64,000 bases of DNA from Bin5 sp965207495 (GTDB lineage: Bacteria > Chloroflexota > Anaerolineae > Caldilineales > Caldilineaceae). Where the stretch lies: contig OZ242287.1 of NCBI GenBank assembly GCA_965207495.1, forward strand, positions 2,046,001 through 2,110,000. Direction: 5' to 3'. A program made the translations under genes and the position numbers. The notes under the pieces were generated by a model. That model was not told the DNA's origin. It did not search any database and saw only the letters and a list, made by a program, of their open reading frames with translations. Below are positions 18,106 through 26,248 of the stretch, piece after piece (the stretch's first letter is position 1; each line of letters starts with the position of its first letter).

Positions 18106-19782
18106 CTACTCTTCAGCCACGTAGATGTCCAACAGCGTAGCCCAGTTGTTGTCCACGTTGGTTTCAAAGTTCTTTATGTGAGGCTTCACGCTGTAGCCAT
18201 AGGGATCCCAGATCATCGGGATGATGGGATAGTGGCCCAGCATGCGCGCCTCAGTCTCCTGCACCAAGTCACAGAAACTGGGATCGTCGCGAGACATCCC
18301 CTTGAGCGACTCGATCATTTCAGCAAGCTCGGCGTCATCAGCCATGCTCCCCGCCGCCTCAGGGTTGCTGTAATTGACAAAGTGGCCCGCCAGGAAGTTG
18401 GGCGGATCAGGCAGAATGGCGCCTAGGCTCTGGCGCCGGACGTTGACCAGATCGGCGTCCTGGCCCCAGACATCCATCCCGCCCGGGCGAATCTCCACAT
18501 TGGTGATGCCCAGGTTGTTCTTCCACTGCTCTACCATAATCTCAGCAGTACGAATGTAGTTCGGCGACTGGCCGCCCGTGGTGATGCGAATCGTGGGCAG
18601 ATTCTCCGGCCCACCGTACTTGGAGGCTGCCAGCTCTGCCTTGGCCAGTTCGGGATCGAAACCGAAGTCGGGCCAGTTGCCTTCTTTGTAACACTGAAGC
18701 TCAGGCGTAAGCAGAGTCGACATGAAGCGGTCGTCGCGCGTGCCTTCCCAGGCCGCCGAAATCGCCGGCCGCCAGTCTACTGCGTGAACCAGCGCACGCC
18801 GCACGTTGAGGTCGTCAATCGGCTCGACGCCGGCCCAGAAGGTGTAGAACAGGTTCGTGGCGTAGGGAATAACCGTAAACGTCCCTTCCTCCAACTGCTC
18901 GCGCACATTGGTCAGGAAGAAGGCGATATCCACCTCATCGTTCTGCCACATGATGAACGAAATGTTCTCATCAGCTGACGGGGTGGCGATGATGCGCTCG
19001 ATGAAAGGCTTCTTGTCTCCCCACCAGTTGGGATTCTGGACGACTTCAAACTTCTGCTCGTCCACGTCCCAGTCCTGAATCATGAAGGGACCGTTCACGC
19101 GCGTCTCAGATGTCGCTGAGAAATCCTCGCCGGTGATGTCCTCGACCTTGACGAAGCCGGTGTCAAACAGCGCCACCCGCTGCGGGAACAGAGGGTCGGG
19201 CCCAACCAGCCGGACCTCCAACGTCTTGTCATCTACGGCCACGACGCCGGAAACTGTGTCGGCCTCGCCATCAATCACTGCCTGCGCGCCCTCGATCAGG
19301 TCAAAGCCCGTGAAGCGCGAAAGGTAGCACCCAATACATTTGTCAGGGTGCAAACCATACTCCCAGTAATCCTTGGCCTCCTGCGCCGTTACCGGTGAGC
19401 CGTCATTCCAGACCGCGTCCGGATGAATGTGAATCGTGTATACGGACTGATCGTCATTGGCGTCGATGCCCGTTGCCAGCCAAGGTGAAAGGTTGTGGTT
19501 GGCGTCGCGGATGAAGAAAGGCATAAACATGTGGGAAATAATGTAACGACCGAACCCACCCTCAGCCGCAGGATTCAATCGGCCAAAACCGCGAGCCACA
19601 TAACGGATCACCTGCTCGTCGGCTGCGTCATCCGGCAACGGCCGGCCCATCATTTCGCCCTCGTCGGCCATGGCCGCGCCTGAATCGGCGGGAGCCGGGG
19701 CCGCCGGGGCCGCACAAGCGCCCAGGACAACCGTAAGCAAGAGAAGAGCAGAAATTGCGAATCTGAGATGCCAATTTCTCAT
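18106..19782 (-). CDS. Family-5 solute-binding lipoprotein D (first of a tandem triplet)
   Basis: This 558-residue protein opens operon I. The leader has lipobox LGAC (Cys23), followed by an Ala/Pro tether. The paralogous block is RPLPDDAADEQVIRYVARGFGRLNP and the family signature is YTIHIHPDAVWNDGSPVTAQEA. GGGGGG lies about 9 bases before the ATG. A predicted promoter is 226 bases upstream. As the promoter-proximal copy it is expected to be the most abundant of the three if the intercistronic hairpins attenuate. The ligand is unknown. Confidence 0.93.
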   Translation of the reverse strand: MRNWHLRFAISALLLLTVVLGACAAPAAPAPADSGAAMADEGEMMGRPLPDDAADEQVIRYVARGFGRLNPAAEGGFGRYIISHMFMPFFIRDANHNLSPWLATGIDANDDQSVYTIHIHPDAVWNDGSPVTAQEAKDYWEYGLHPDKCIGCYLSRFTGFDLIEGAQAVIDGEADTVSGVVAVDDKTLEVRLVGPDPLFPQRVALFDTGFVKVEDITGEDFSATSETRVNGPFMIQDWDVDEQKFEVVQNPNWWGDKKPFIERIIATPSADENISFIMWQNDEVDIAFFLTNVREQLEEGTFTVIPYATNLFYTFWAGVEPIDDLNVRRALVHAVDWRPAISAAWEGTRDDRFMSTLLTPELQCYKEGNWPDFGFDPELAKAELAASKYGGPENLPTIRITTGGQSPNYIRTAEIMVEQWKNNLGITNVEIRPGGMDVWGQDADLVNVRRQSLGAILPDPPNFLAGHFVNYSNPEAAGSMADDAELAEMIESLKGMSRDDPSFCDLVQETEARMLGHYPIIPMIWDPYGYSVKPHIKNFETNVDNNWATLLDIYVAEE

Positions 19783-20007
19783 GTGTGTTTCCCCCTATGA
19801 AATTGATGGAACTTTGGTAGATTTTGCCCCCACTTGGGGGCCACGGTGGACTGGACAGAATTGACTTTGAAAGCCGACTGTCGCTCTGAATTTTGCTTAC
19901 CCAATTATGGGCTTTGGGTGGCAGGCCAATCCGGCAGCGGGTGATCGCCACTGAAGGTTCACGCGTATGCGCGCTATCCACTTTGGGCGGCCCGGGCGAA
20001 CGCCGCA

Positions 20008-20036
20008 ACTATGCCATTTTTCTGCCTTTTTGTCAA
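20008..20036 (-). promoter_or_regulatory. Sigma70-type promoter of operon I
   Basis: TTGACA (20031-20036 on the minus strand) is followed after 17 bases by CATAGT (20008-20013), a perfect -35 with a weaker -10. The leader of about 220 bases before binding protein D contains a short G/C hairpin (19826-19841) that could be an operator. No gene is seen in 19783-20064. Confidence 0.6.
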
Positions 20037-20064
20037 GGCTGGACAGCGGCCGCGCGCTGCCAAA

Positions 20065-21273
20065 CTAATGGCGGCGCCGGAACGCGTCGGCTTGAACTAC
20101 AGTCGATGCCAGGTATGCGTCAGTATCCGCCTCGGTAAATCGGCGCGGCGCAAAGGAGGCGATATCAACGCTCGGCGCTTCGCCTGCTGCCAGTTCTGCC
20201 AGCAGCAGACCGGCCACCGGACTGTAGGCTAAACCGCCCGAGTGGAAGGCGGCTCCCACCACCAGCCCCGGCAACTGCGGCAACGTCCCCAACACCGGCT
20301 CGCTGTCCAGCGAAAAAGAGATCAACCCGACCTGCTCTGTCTCCCAGTGGGTCGCGGCCAGTTTAGGCACCAACGGCGCCAGACTCTCCGATAGAAGACC
20401 ACGAAGACCCCTCGGAGCAGATAGCACCGACATGTGGAAGGCAGGATCCTCGACGCGCTCCTCCTCCCTGTCCTCCGTCTCCCCTCCGGCCAGTATGCGG
20501 AAGTCGGTTGTACCCAACCGCGCCGGGCGGATATAGCCTCCATAGGGGTTGGCGTTGATTGCCGGAATCGCCGCCGGTTCTTGCAGTTTCGATGAAACAT
20601 ACCTTTGGTGGACAAAGGACTTAATCGGCAGCCGCACGCCGCAACGCGCCATGAATGCCGCGGTCCATGCGTGGACCGTACAGATCACGACATCAGCCTC
20701 CAACACACCCATCCCCGTCTGCACGCCGGTAACGCGGCCGTTCTCGACCTGCAGCCCGTTCACCCGCGCGTTCTCGCGCACCTCCACACCCAGTTCGCGG
20801 CACCGCCTGGCCAGCGCGGGAACATATTCATGCGGCTCGCTGTAGCCCCCCAGCGCGTCGTGAAGCCCGATCAGGTCGGCTTCCGGCGTCAGATCGGGCC
20901 AGCGCCGCCGCATCTGCGCAGCATCAAGGATTTCGTAAGCAAAGTCGAGCCGGTCATAGAGCGGGAGCAGCTCCTCACGCTCCGGCCAGGAAGCCGGGTC
21001 GAAAAGATTCAGGCAGCCGACGTTCTGGAAACGGTAGCCGTACTGTTCCAAATCTTCGCTCAACTCCTGGTAGAGTCGCAGGCTGATCATCCGCGCCAGG
21101 ACGCCCGTCTCCGACCACAGCAGACCGGTAATGATTCCGCCGGCACGGCTGCTGGAGCCGTCGCCAACCTGTCCCTTTTCCAACAACGTAACCCTGCCGG
21201 ACTGCTTGCGCGCCAACTGGTAGGCGGCATTCAGGCCGATCGCCCCGCCGCCGATCACGACAAATCTAGGCAT
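20065..21273 (-). CDS. FAD-dependent amino acid / amine oxidoreductase (DAO family)
   Basis: This 402-residue protein begins FVVIGGGAIGLNAAYQLA, the dinucleotide-binding GxGxxG at 8-13, followed by Glu32 for ribose binding. It has GDGSSSRAGGI, the conserved second FAD contact of the D-amino acid oxidase / glycine oxidase / sarcosine oxidase family. A C-terminal GLVVGAAFHSGGLAYSPVAGLLLAELA is the usual family ending. It would oxidise an amine or amino acid with electron transfer to oxygen or a quinone. It is a single-gene unit upstream of operon I, ending 29 bases before the operon I promoter. The substrate cannot be told. Confidence 0.88.
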   Translation of the reverse strand: MPRFVVIGGGAIGLNAAYQLARKQSGRVTLLEKGQVGDGSSSRAGGIITGLLWSETGVLARMISLRLYQELSEDLEQYGYRFQNVGCLNLFDPASWPEREELLPLYDRLDFAYEILDAAQMRRRWPDLTPEADLIGLHDALGGYSEPHEYVPALARRCRELGVEVRENARVNGLQVENGRVTGVQTGMGVLEADVVICTVHAWTAAFMARCGVRLPIKSFVHQRYVSSKLQEPAAIPAINANPYGGYIRPARLGTTDFRILAGGETEDREEERVEDPAFHMSVLSAPRGLRGLLSESLAPLVPKLAATHWETEQVGLISFSLDSEPVLGTLPQLPGLVVGAAFHSGGLAYSPVAGLLLAELAAGEAPSVDIASFAPRRFTEADTDAYLASTVVQADAFRRRH

Positions 21274-21340
21274 CTTGTTGGGCTATGCTCCTGGAAGCTG
21301 AGATGCTGCTGCGGAAGGAAGTCTGCAGAAAAGCAAAAAG

Positions 21341-21369
21341 AGGGTACCACGATATTTTCCCCTTGCCAA
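21341..21369 (-). promoter_or_regulatory. Weak candidate promoter of the FAD oxidoreductase
   Basis: TTGGCA (21364-21369, minus strand) is followed after 17 bases by TACCCT (21341-21346). The -10 box matches poorly, so this is tentative. Confidence 0.3.
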
Positions 21370-21481
21370 TGAGTGTGAATTCATCGGGTGCATCCCAAAT
21401 GCGGGTCAACTCTCTTGTACTCTTGGTATCGACTATCCCCTATTCAGTCCTCACATCCATCCCGACAGATCGCCCTTTCGC

Positions 21482-21650
21482 TGACCACTGACCACTGACC
21501 ACTGAAAACTGCAGTTTGGCGTCCGGGCCTTCGGCCCTCCCTTGTGCAGGGGCTGCGCCCCCGCAACGCCCCGCCCTTGCTAGCCACCGTGTGTATTCTT
21601 CCCCAGCCATGTCTCTAGAGCAAGGTGTTTAGCCAACAGTATTCTCCGCA
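21482..21650 (+). repeat. Composite interspersed repeat, copy 1
   Basis: The copy begins with a 7-base tandem run (TGACCAC units, 21482-21502) followed by CTGCAGT. A structured core follows with the small hairpin GGGCCTTCGGCCC (21525-21537) and the segment CCCCGCAACGCCCCGCCC. It closes with a tail near 21575-21650 containing TTCTTCCCCAGC and TAGCCAACAGT... ending TCTCC. The same arrangement, in the same orientation, recurs at about 35.0-35.3 kb and 53.0-53.3 kb. It lies between divergent genes and shows no coding signature. Confidence 0.85.
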
Positions 21651-21660
21651 ACATTCCGGT

Positions 21661-21684
21661 AGGGGCAGGCCTTGTGCCTGCCCT
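21661..21684 (+). repeat. Short palindrome, REP/MITE-like
   Basis: AGGGGCAGGC (21661-21670) pairs with GCCTGCCCT (21676-21684) across a 5-base loop. Palindromes of this wording are common dispersed elements in bacterial genomes, from what I recall. It sits directly after composite repeat copy 1. Confidence 0.55.
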
Positions 21685-21787
21685 GCGTTTCTCCAAGAAC
21701 CGCTATACAATACCAGCCACCGTCGGCATAACTTTCCCACCAGACCGTTCCCACCCCAAATCTAAGATGCATCTACCCTTCCTGAAA

Positions 21788-21816
21788 TTGTAAGGAAGGA
21801 TTATTTTACGTAGAAT
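21788..21816 (+). promoter_or_regulatory. Candidate promoter for the 21865 gene pair
   Basis: TTGTAA (21788-21793) is followed after 17 bases by TAGAAT (21811-21816), which matches the -10 consensus at 5 of 6 positions. Transcription would begin near 21823, just before the gene at 21865. Confidence 0.5.
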
Positions 21817-21864
21817 GTTTCACAGGTACTTTGCTTCCAATTCAGGTCAATATTCTCTCTATGA

Positions 21865-22599
21865 TTGGGCAGAAAATTGAGCGAGTTCGTTGTTAGCAAT
21901 TCCAGGCTCAGGGTCTGGAGACGGCCGGAAGATCATCCTCTTCTGAGACAGACCAACACGGCGCACCCAGCGCTACAGGGCAAACTGGCCGAAAGGTTTC
22001 CGCCCTCGATCGCAGAGGGGTTGCCCAAGGTCCTCAGCGAAGGCTCCGAGGATGCCCGCACCTGGCACTATTTCAGCCCGCTGCTCAATGACGAGCCGCA
22101 AAGGACCCGCATACTGATGCAGCTCATTCGGCAATCATTCTTCGGCGTGGTCCCGCCCCGAGCCTTCAAGAACATCGCCGCGGCAGAAATGGAGTTTTGG
22201 CCGAAACTCCCTGCACCCCCAAACCGACCACAAAGGGAAGGGGATTTCGAACCGGACCTCCTGATCAGGCTGGGCAAGAGCGCGGTAATATTCGTGGAGG
22301 CAAGGTGTCAATCCGGAATCAGCGAATTCACGAATTTCGACCGAAAGCGCGACCAGGTGATCCGCCTGATCGACGTCGGTTCCTGGTACGCCAACCAGCA
22401 TGGCTTTGATTGCATTTGTCTACTCGTCCTGCAATACGGCGACGCCCAAATCAATGCCCGCAAAATCGTAAATCGCTATGCCGGCCAACCGGAGGCAATC
22501 CAGAAGGCCCTGCCCTATCGTGATGACCTTACAGAGGCAGACTTCAACCGGCTCGCCGGCGCCCTGGCCTTCGTTCGCTGGCCAGACCCATTGTATTGA
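21865..22599 (+). CDS. Uncharacterised protein, PD-(D/E)XK nuclease-like core
   Basis: This frame encodes 244 residues. The stretch FEPDLLIRLGKSAVIFVEARCQSG resembles the PD-(D/E)XK core: a PD pair, about 11 residues, then a hydrophobic strand ending in E-A-R. The usual Lys is Arg, which would weaken or alter catalysis. A segment DKxRDQVIRLID-like (FDRKRDQVIRLIDVGSWYA) follows, as in helix regions of such folds. The start is unclear: TTG at 21865 is the first option, no ATG is in frame, and the ribosome site is poor. It lies beside composite repeat copy 1. I do not recognise a named family, and a nuclease-fold function in defence or repair is only a hypothesis. Confidence 0.6.
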   Translation: MGRKLSEFVVSNSRLRVWRRPEDHPLLRQTNTAHPALQGKLAERFPPSIAEGLPKVLSEGSEDARTWHYFSPLLNDEPQRTRILMQLIRQSFFGVVPPRAFKNIAAAEMEFWPKLPAPPNRPQREGDFEPDLLIRLGKSAVIFVEARCQSGISEFTNFDRKRDQVIRLIDVGSWYANQHGFDCICLLVLQYGDAQINARKIVNRYAGQPEAIQKALPYRDDLTEADFNRLAGALAFVRWPDPLY

Positions 22600-22631
22600 G
22601 AGATAGTTAGGAACACATCGAGGGGACTACG

Positions 22632-23690
22632 ATGGATTTTCGCATCGGACTCATCGGCTACGGCAGCTGGACCCGCATAGCCTACCTACCCGCCCTGCAC
22701 CGCGACGGCCGCGCCGAAGTCGTCTCCGCCGCCGCCCCCAGCGCCGGCACCCAACAACGCATCCGCAGCGAACTCGGCTCCGACATCGCAGTATTCTCCA
22801 ATGCCGAAGACCTGCTAAACGGTCCACCCGTCGACGCCGTCTTCATCGCCGTATCCGACCACGCCCACGAAGAGACGCTCACCGCCGCGCTCGACGCCGG
22901 CGTGCCGATCTTCTATGAACCGCCCCTCGCCAGCCGGCGCCACAGGATCCGCCCAATGGTGTCCCGGCTGTTGGCGGCTCCCCAGGTGACCCACGCCGAC
23001 CTTGAGATCGGTTTCATTCCCGTCTTCGTCGAGGCGGCCCGGCGGGTACGCAGCGGCCTCATCGGACAGGTACATACCGCATCTGTGCGGCTGCAATCAA
23101 GCTGGGACGCCGACCCGGAAGCAGACCTGAGCACGCTCAACCACATCGCTCCCTGGTACGTGGACACAGTCAACCGCATCCTCAATGCAACGCCTTCCCG
23201 CGTGCTGCTCCTCGAAGGAAGCGGCCTACCCGGACGTGCGCAACGGCAGTGCCGGGGACTCTACGATTACGGCGGCGTCTGGGGAACGGTGCAAGTCAAT
23301 CTGGGCTCCGTTGTCGAACTGGAAACAACCGTCGAAGTAAACGGCGAAGACGGCGACCTCATCGTGGACCTGTTCTCCGGCCAACTGCGCCAGCGTACCC
23401 GCCAGCAGAGCGAATGGTCAGTGGAAACCGTGGCTGAATCCGAACCACGCGCCGGCTGGCCCGGCATGAATGAATGCGTCACTACTTTCCTCGACGCCGT
23501 CGTCGGTGAGCCGCTGACGGAAACGGAATCCACCAACGCTGAAGTCGGGAAACTCAGAGAAGCTCTTGGCGCCGGACCACTGCCCGCGGACGCCCCGTCC
23601 GTCGCCCAACTTCACATGATCGGGCTGGCAGCCGAGGCGTCAAAGGACAACGGTGGATGGGCGAAAATTGAGGAGCTTGACTCCCTGTAA
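22632..23690 (+). CDS. Gfo/Idh/MocA-family protein with altered catalytic motif
   Basis: This 352-residue protein starts MDFRIGLIGYGSWTR with a Rossmann loop at 8-13 and shows the family order up to VPIFYEPPLAS, where the canonical EKP is EPP (96-98). The Lys is normally involved in catalysis, so this member may be non-catalytic or use another residue. GAGGGG precedes the ATG. It is 32 bases downstream of the nuclease-like gene, likely co-transcribed, and converges on the LLM gene at 23720 with only 29 bases between. Confidence 0.85.
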   Translation: MDFRIGLIGYGSWTRIAYLPALHRDGRAEVVSAAAPSAGTQQRIRSELGSDIAVFSNAEDLLNGPPVDAVFIAVSDHAHEETLTAALDAGVPIFYEPPLASRRHRIRPMVSRLLAAPQVTHADLEIGFIPVFVEAARRVRSGLIGQVHTASVRLQSSWDADPEADLSTLNHIAPWYVDTVNRILNATPSRVLLLEGSGLPGRAQRQCRGLYDYGGVWGTVQVNLGSVVELETTVEVNGEDGDLIVDLFSGQLRQRTRQQSEWSVETVAESEPRAGWPGMNECVTTFLDAVVGEPLTETESTNAEVGKLREALGAGPLPADAPSVAQLHMIGLAAEASKDNGGWAKIEELDSL

Positions 23691-23719
23691 CCAATTGCCA
23701 TTCCGCTGTCCCCTACCGC

Positions 23720-24589
23720 TCACGCAGTCTTGTGAACCGGAAACACATCAGACGCGATCCTCTCCATCTGATCCTGAATTGCACCCGCCGTCGGCGTAGT
23801 GTTGAAGTCAAATAACATGTGCTCGACACCCGCTTCGGCGTAGCGTCCGATGCGGTCGCTGATTTCGGACATCGACCCTCTGAGAATCGACACCTCCGGG
23901 TCCGCCTGATCACCCAACTCAGTGCGTGCATGGAAGATGACCGTCCGCGGCTCTCCGTTCGCCCACGCCCGCATCTTGGCGACGCCTGCGGCAACCTCCT
24001 CCGGTTCAATCTGTATGGGATGCCAGCCGCTCGCCTTCGTCGCAGCCCGTCGGATCGCCGCGTCGCTCAGCCCGCCTATAGTGTACGGCGGGCCCCCCTT
24101 CTGCGCCGGTTTCGGTTCGAACGCGCTCTCCTCGAAACTGATCCATTCCCCCTGAAATGATGGTTCATCCTCGCGCCACAGCACCCGCATCACATCCATC
24201 CACTCGTCCATCATGCGGCCGCGCTTACGGAAGTCGGTCCGCAAATAGCGGTACTCGTCATCCATCCATCCGACGCCGATACCCAGGATTAAGCGACCGC
24301 CAGAGTACTGATCGACCGCGGCCGCCTGCTTGGCAGCCAGGATCGGATCCCGCTGCGGCAGCACCAATACGGTCGTGCCCAGTGTGATCTTCTCCGTAAT
24401 GGCCGCCACATAGCCCAACGTCACAAAAGTCTCGATCAGGCAGAAGTCGCTAAACCGCTGGTGGACAAGCACATGATCGGCGGCCCACAGCGAATCGTAA
24501 CCGGCCTGCTCTGCCGCCTGCGCCACCTGATGGACCGCCTGCGGCGATTTCGCCGGTCCGTGGCTCGGAAGAAAGACACCAAATTTCAT
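23720..24589 (-). CDS. LLM-class (luciferase-like) oxidoreductase, probably F420-dependent
   Basis: This 289-residue protein begins MKFGVFLPSHGP and continues with DSLWAADHVLVHQRF and LGTTVLVLPQRDPILAAKQAAAVDQYSGGRLILGIGVGW. These are the hallmark segments of the bacterial luciferase-like superfamily, in the F420-binding subgroup by its GxGVGW style. Such enzymes oxidise or reduce small alcohols, ketones or xenobiotics. GGGAGG lies 6 bases before the ATG. It is the last gene of operon III, 96 bases after a sulfatase. FMN cannot be excluded as cofactor. Confidence 0.85.
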   Translation of the reverse strand: MKFGVFLPSHGPAKSPQAVHQVAQAAEQAGYDSLWAADHVLVHQRFSDFCLIETFVTLGYVAAITEKITLGTTVLVLPQRDPILAAKQAAAVDQYSGGRLILGIGVGWMDDEYRYLRTDFRKRGRMMDEWMDVMRVLWREDEPSFQGEWISFEESAFEPKPAQKGGPPYTIGGLSDAAIRRAATKASGWHPIQIEPEEVAAGVAKMRAWANGEPRTVIFHARTELGDQADPEVSILRGSMSEISDRIGRYAEAGVEHMLFDFNTTPTAGAIQDQMERIASDVFPVHKTA

Positions 24590-24685
24590 CGTGGACCTCC
24601 CTTTTTTACTCTGGTTTTCTTCAATCTTTTCGGCAGTGCAGATCGATTTCTTCCTCGGCGTGAGAATCTCCGCAGTGCTGGCCCA

Positions 24686-26155
24686 TCAGGAGCTTCCAGG
24701 AACAGGGATCCCATGAATGGCCAATTCGTGTTCCGGCTTCAGCAGAAAGACCTGGGCGTCGCCGGTACGCTTCGCCTCCGCCAGGAGATAGTCGAAACAG
24801 GCAGTACGTACTTCACTGAGATCGGGATCGTAGAAACGGTTATGCAGCTCGTGGGGGTCGTTCTCCAAATCGTACAGCTCGCACAGATCGGTCAGGTTCC
24901 ACACCAGCTTCCAGCGCCCGTCGGTCACCATGCGTGAAGAGTAATGACCCCACGGGTCGCCGTGATACTGCGCGTAATGCATGCTGCGCGGCCAGTCCGC
25001 CTCCCCCTCGGCCAGCGGCAAAAGAGTCTGCCCATGAAGGCTCCGCCCTGACAAGCTGTCCTGTTCCGTACCCGTCATCAAATGGAGACAGGTTGCCGTC
25101 ACGTCCATCAGGTGAACAAAAGCACTGCTGCGTGTTGCCTCCCGCGCCCCTGGCCTCTTGAGAAGCATGGGAATACGGTAGGTTTCATCATACATATAGG
25201 CACCCTTATTCATCAGCCCATGCGACCCGGCCATGTCGCCATGATCCGCCGTGAAGATGATGGCTGTGTCGTCGTAAAGGCCCTGCTGCTTCAGCGTAGC
25301 AACGACCTCGCCGACCATCTCGTCGATCAGCTCAATATAGGAGAAGCAGCACGCCAGCAACTCCTTCAGCTCCTGGTCCTGTTCCTCGGAGGAAAGACCC
25401 CCTACCTGCGCCTCGTACAACAGCCGTATCTTCCTCTGGTTTATCGGCTTTCCGTCAAAGGTGTCATAACGGTTGCCCCACATTTCGATGTCAGCCGGAT
25501 CGTAGCGAATACCCCATTCCTCCGGAACCATCCACGGAAAGTGAGGACCGGGGAAAGAACAGGCAGCGAAAAATGGCTTGCTCGTGTCGCGTGTCTGCAG
25601 AAATTCCTGCGTGTAACGGGCCGCCAGCACATCGGGATGCCCCGCCATTTCCACGTCCAACGTGCCCGCGGTGCCGCGCCCCACGCTTTGAACCAAGGGG
25701 GCGATTCGCGTGTTCGGGTGCCAGTGCGAGCTGTCCAAAAAGACGGGCCCGCCTTCATACGGCTCCGGATGCGTGTGGTGGAAGCGGGAGTCGAACAGGT
25801 CCTGCGCCGGGCCTAAGTGCCATTTGCCAAACCAGGCCGACTCATACTCGCCCTCGTCGTCGATCCAGTCCTGCAGCATTGTCACGTCCGGCCGCATGTG
25901 CTCACAATAGGAGTAATGCGGGGTTGAGTTGTTGAACATGTGGTGGCCGTGCGGATAGAGGCCGGTAAGCAGACTGGCGCGCGCAGGCGAGCAGAGAGCT
26001 AACGGCGTATACGCCCGTTCGAACAGGCAGGAATCCCCGGCCAGTTCCGTGATGTTCGGCGTTCGCACCAGCGTCTCCTGGTAACAGGTCAACAGATCAA
26101 TCCGCAGCTGATCACAGAGGAAGATCAAGACATTGGGTTTATTCTCGTTGGCCAT
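24686..26155 (-). CDS. Cys-type sulfatase, paralogue 1
   Basis: This 489-residue alkaline-phosphatase-superfamily enzyme has the formylglycine motif CSPAR at 55-59 in LCSPARASLLTG. A metal-binding Asp lies in FLCDQLR (Asp15), GKWH stands at 110-113, and TADHGD at 302-307 supplies further metal ligands. It would need conversion of Cys55 to formylglycine by a maturase not encoded in the window. No signal peptide is present, so it should desulfate imported sulfated sugars in the cytoplasm. It is a close tandem paralogue of the gene at 26249. The substrate is unknown. Confidence 0.92.
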   Translation of the reverse strand: MANENKPNVLIFLCDQLRIDLLTCYQETLVRTPNITELAGDSCLFERAYTPLALCSPARASLLTGLYPHGHHMFNNSTPHYSYCEHMRPDVTMLQDWIDDEGEYESAWFGKWHLGPAQDLFDSRFHHTHPEPYEGGPVFLDSSHWHPNTRIAPLVQSVGRGTAGTLDVEMAGHPDVLAARYTQEFLQTRDTSKPFFAACSFPGPHFPWMVPEEWGIRYDPADIEMWGNRYDTFDGKPINQRKIRLLYEAQVGGLSSEEQDQELKELLACCFSYIELIDEMVGEVVATLKQQGLYDDTAIIFTADHGDMAGSHGLMNKGAYMYDETYRIPMLLKRPGAREATRSSAFVHLMDVTATCLHLMTGTEQDSLSGRSLHGQTLLPLAEGEADWPRSMHYAQYHGDPWGHYSSRMVTDGRWKLVWNLTDLCELYDLENDPHELHNRFYDPDLSEVRTACFDYLLAEAKRTGDAQVFLLKPEHELAIHGIPVPGSS

Positions 26156-26248
26156 ACAAATCGCCTTTCACGTAATCATTGTCAAACGAGCACGAGCGGA
26201 CATCTGTGAAGTAGTGACGAAAGTGTTGGAACAAACCTGTCATCGGAA

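Noticed and set aside
19826..19841. G/C hairpin upstream of binding protein D considered as a terminator
   Set aside because: The T-run precedes rather than follows the stem in the direction that would be needed, so it is noted only as a possible operator.
21482..21502. 7-base tandem run considered as a CRISPR-like array
   Set aside because: Repeat units are too short and contiguous, with no spacers and no cas genes in the window.
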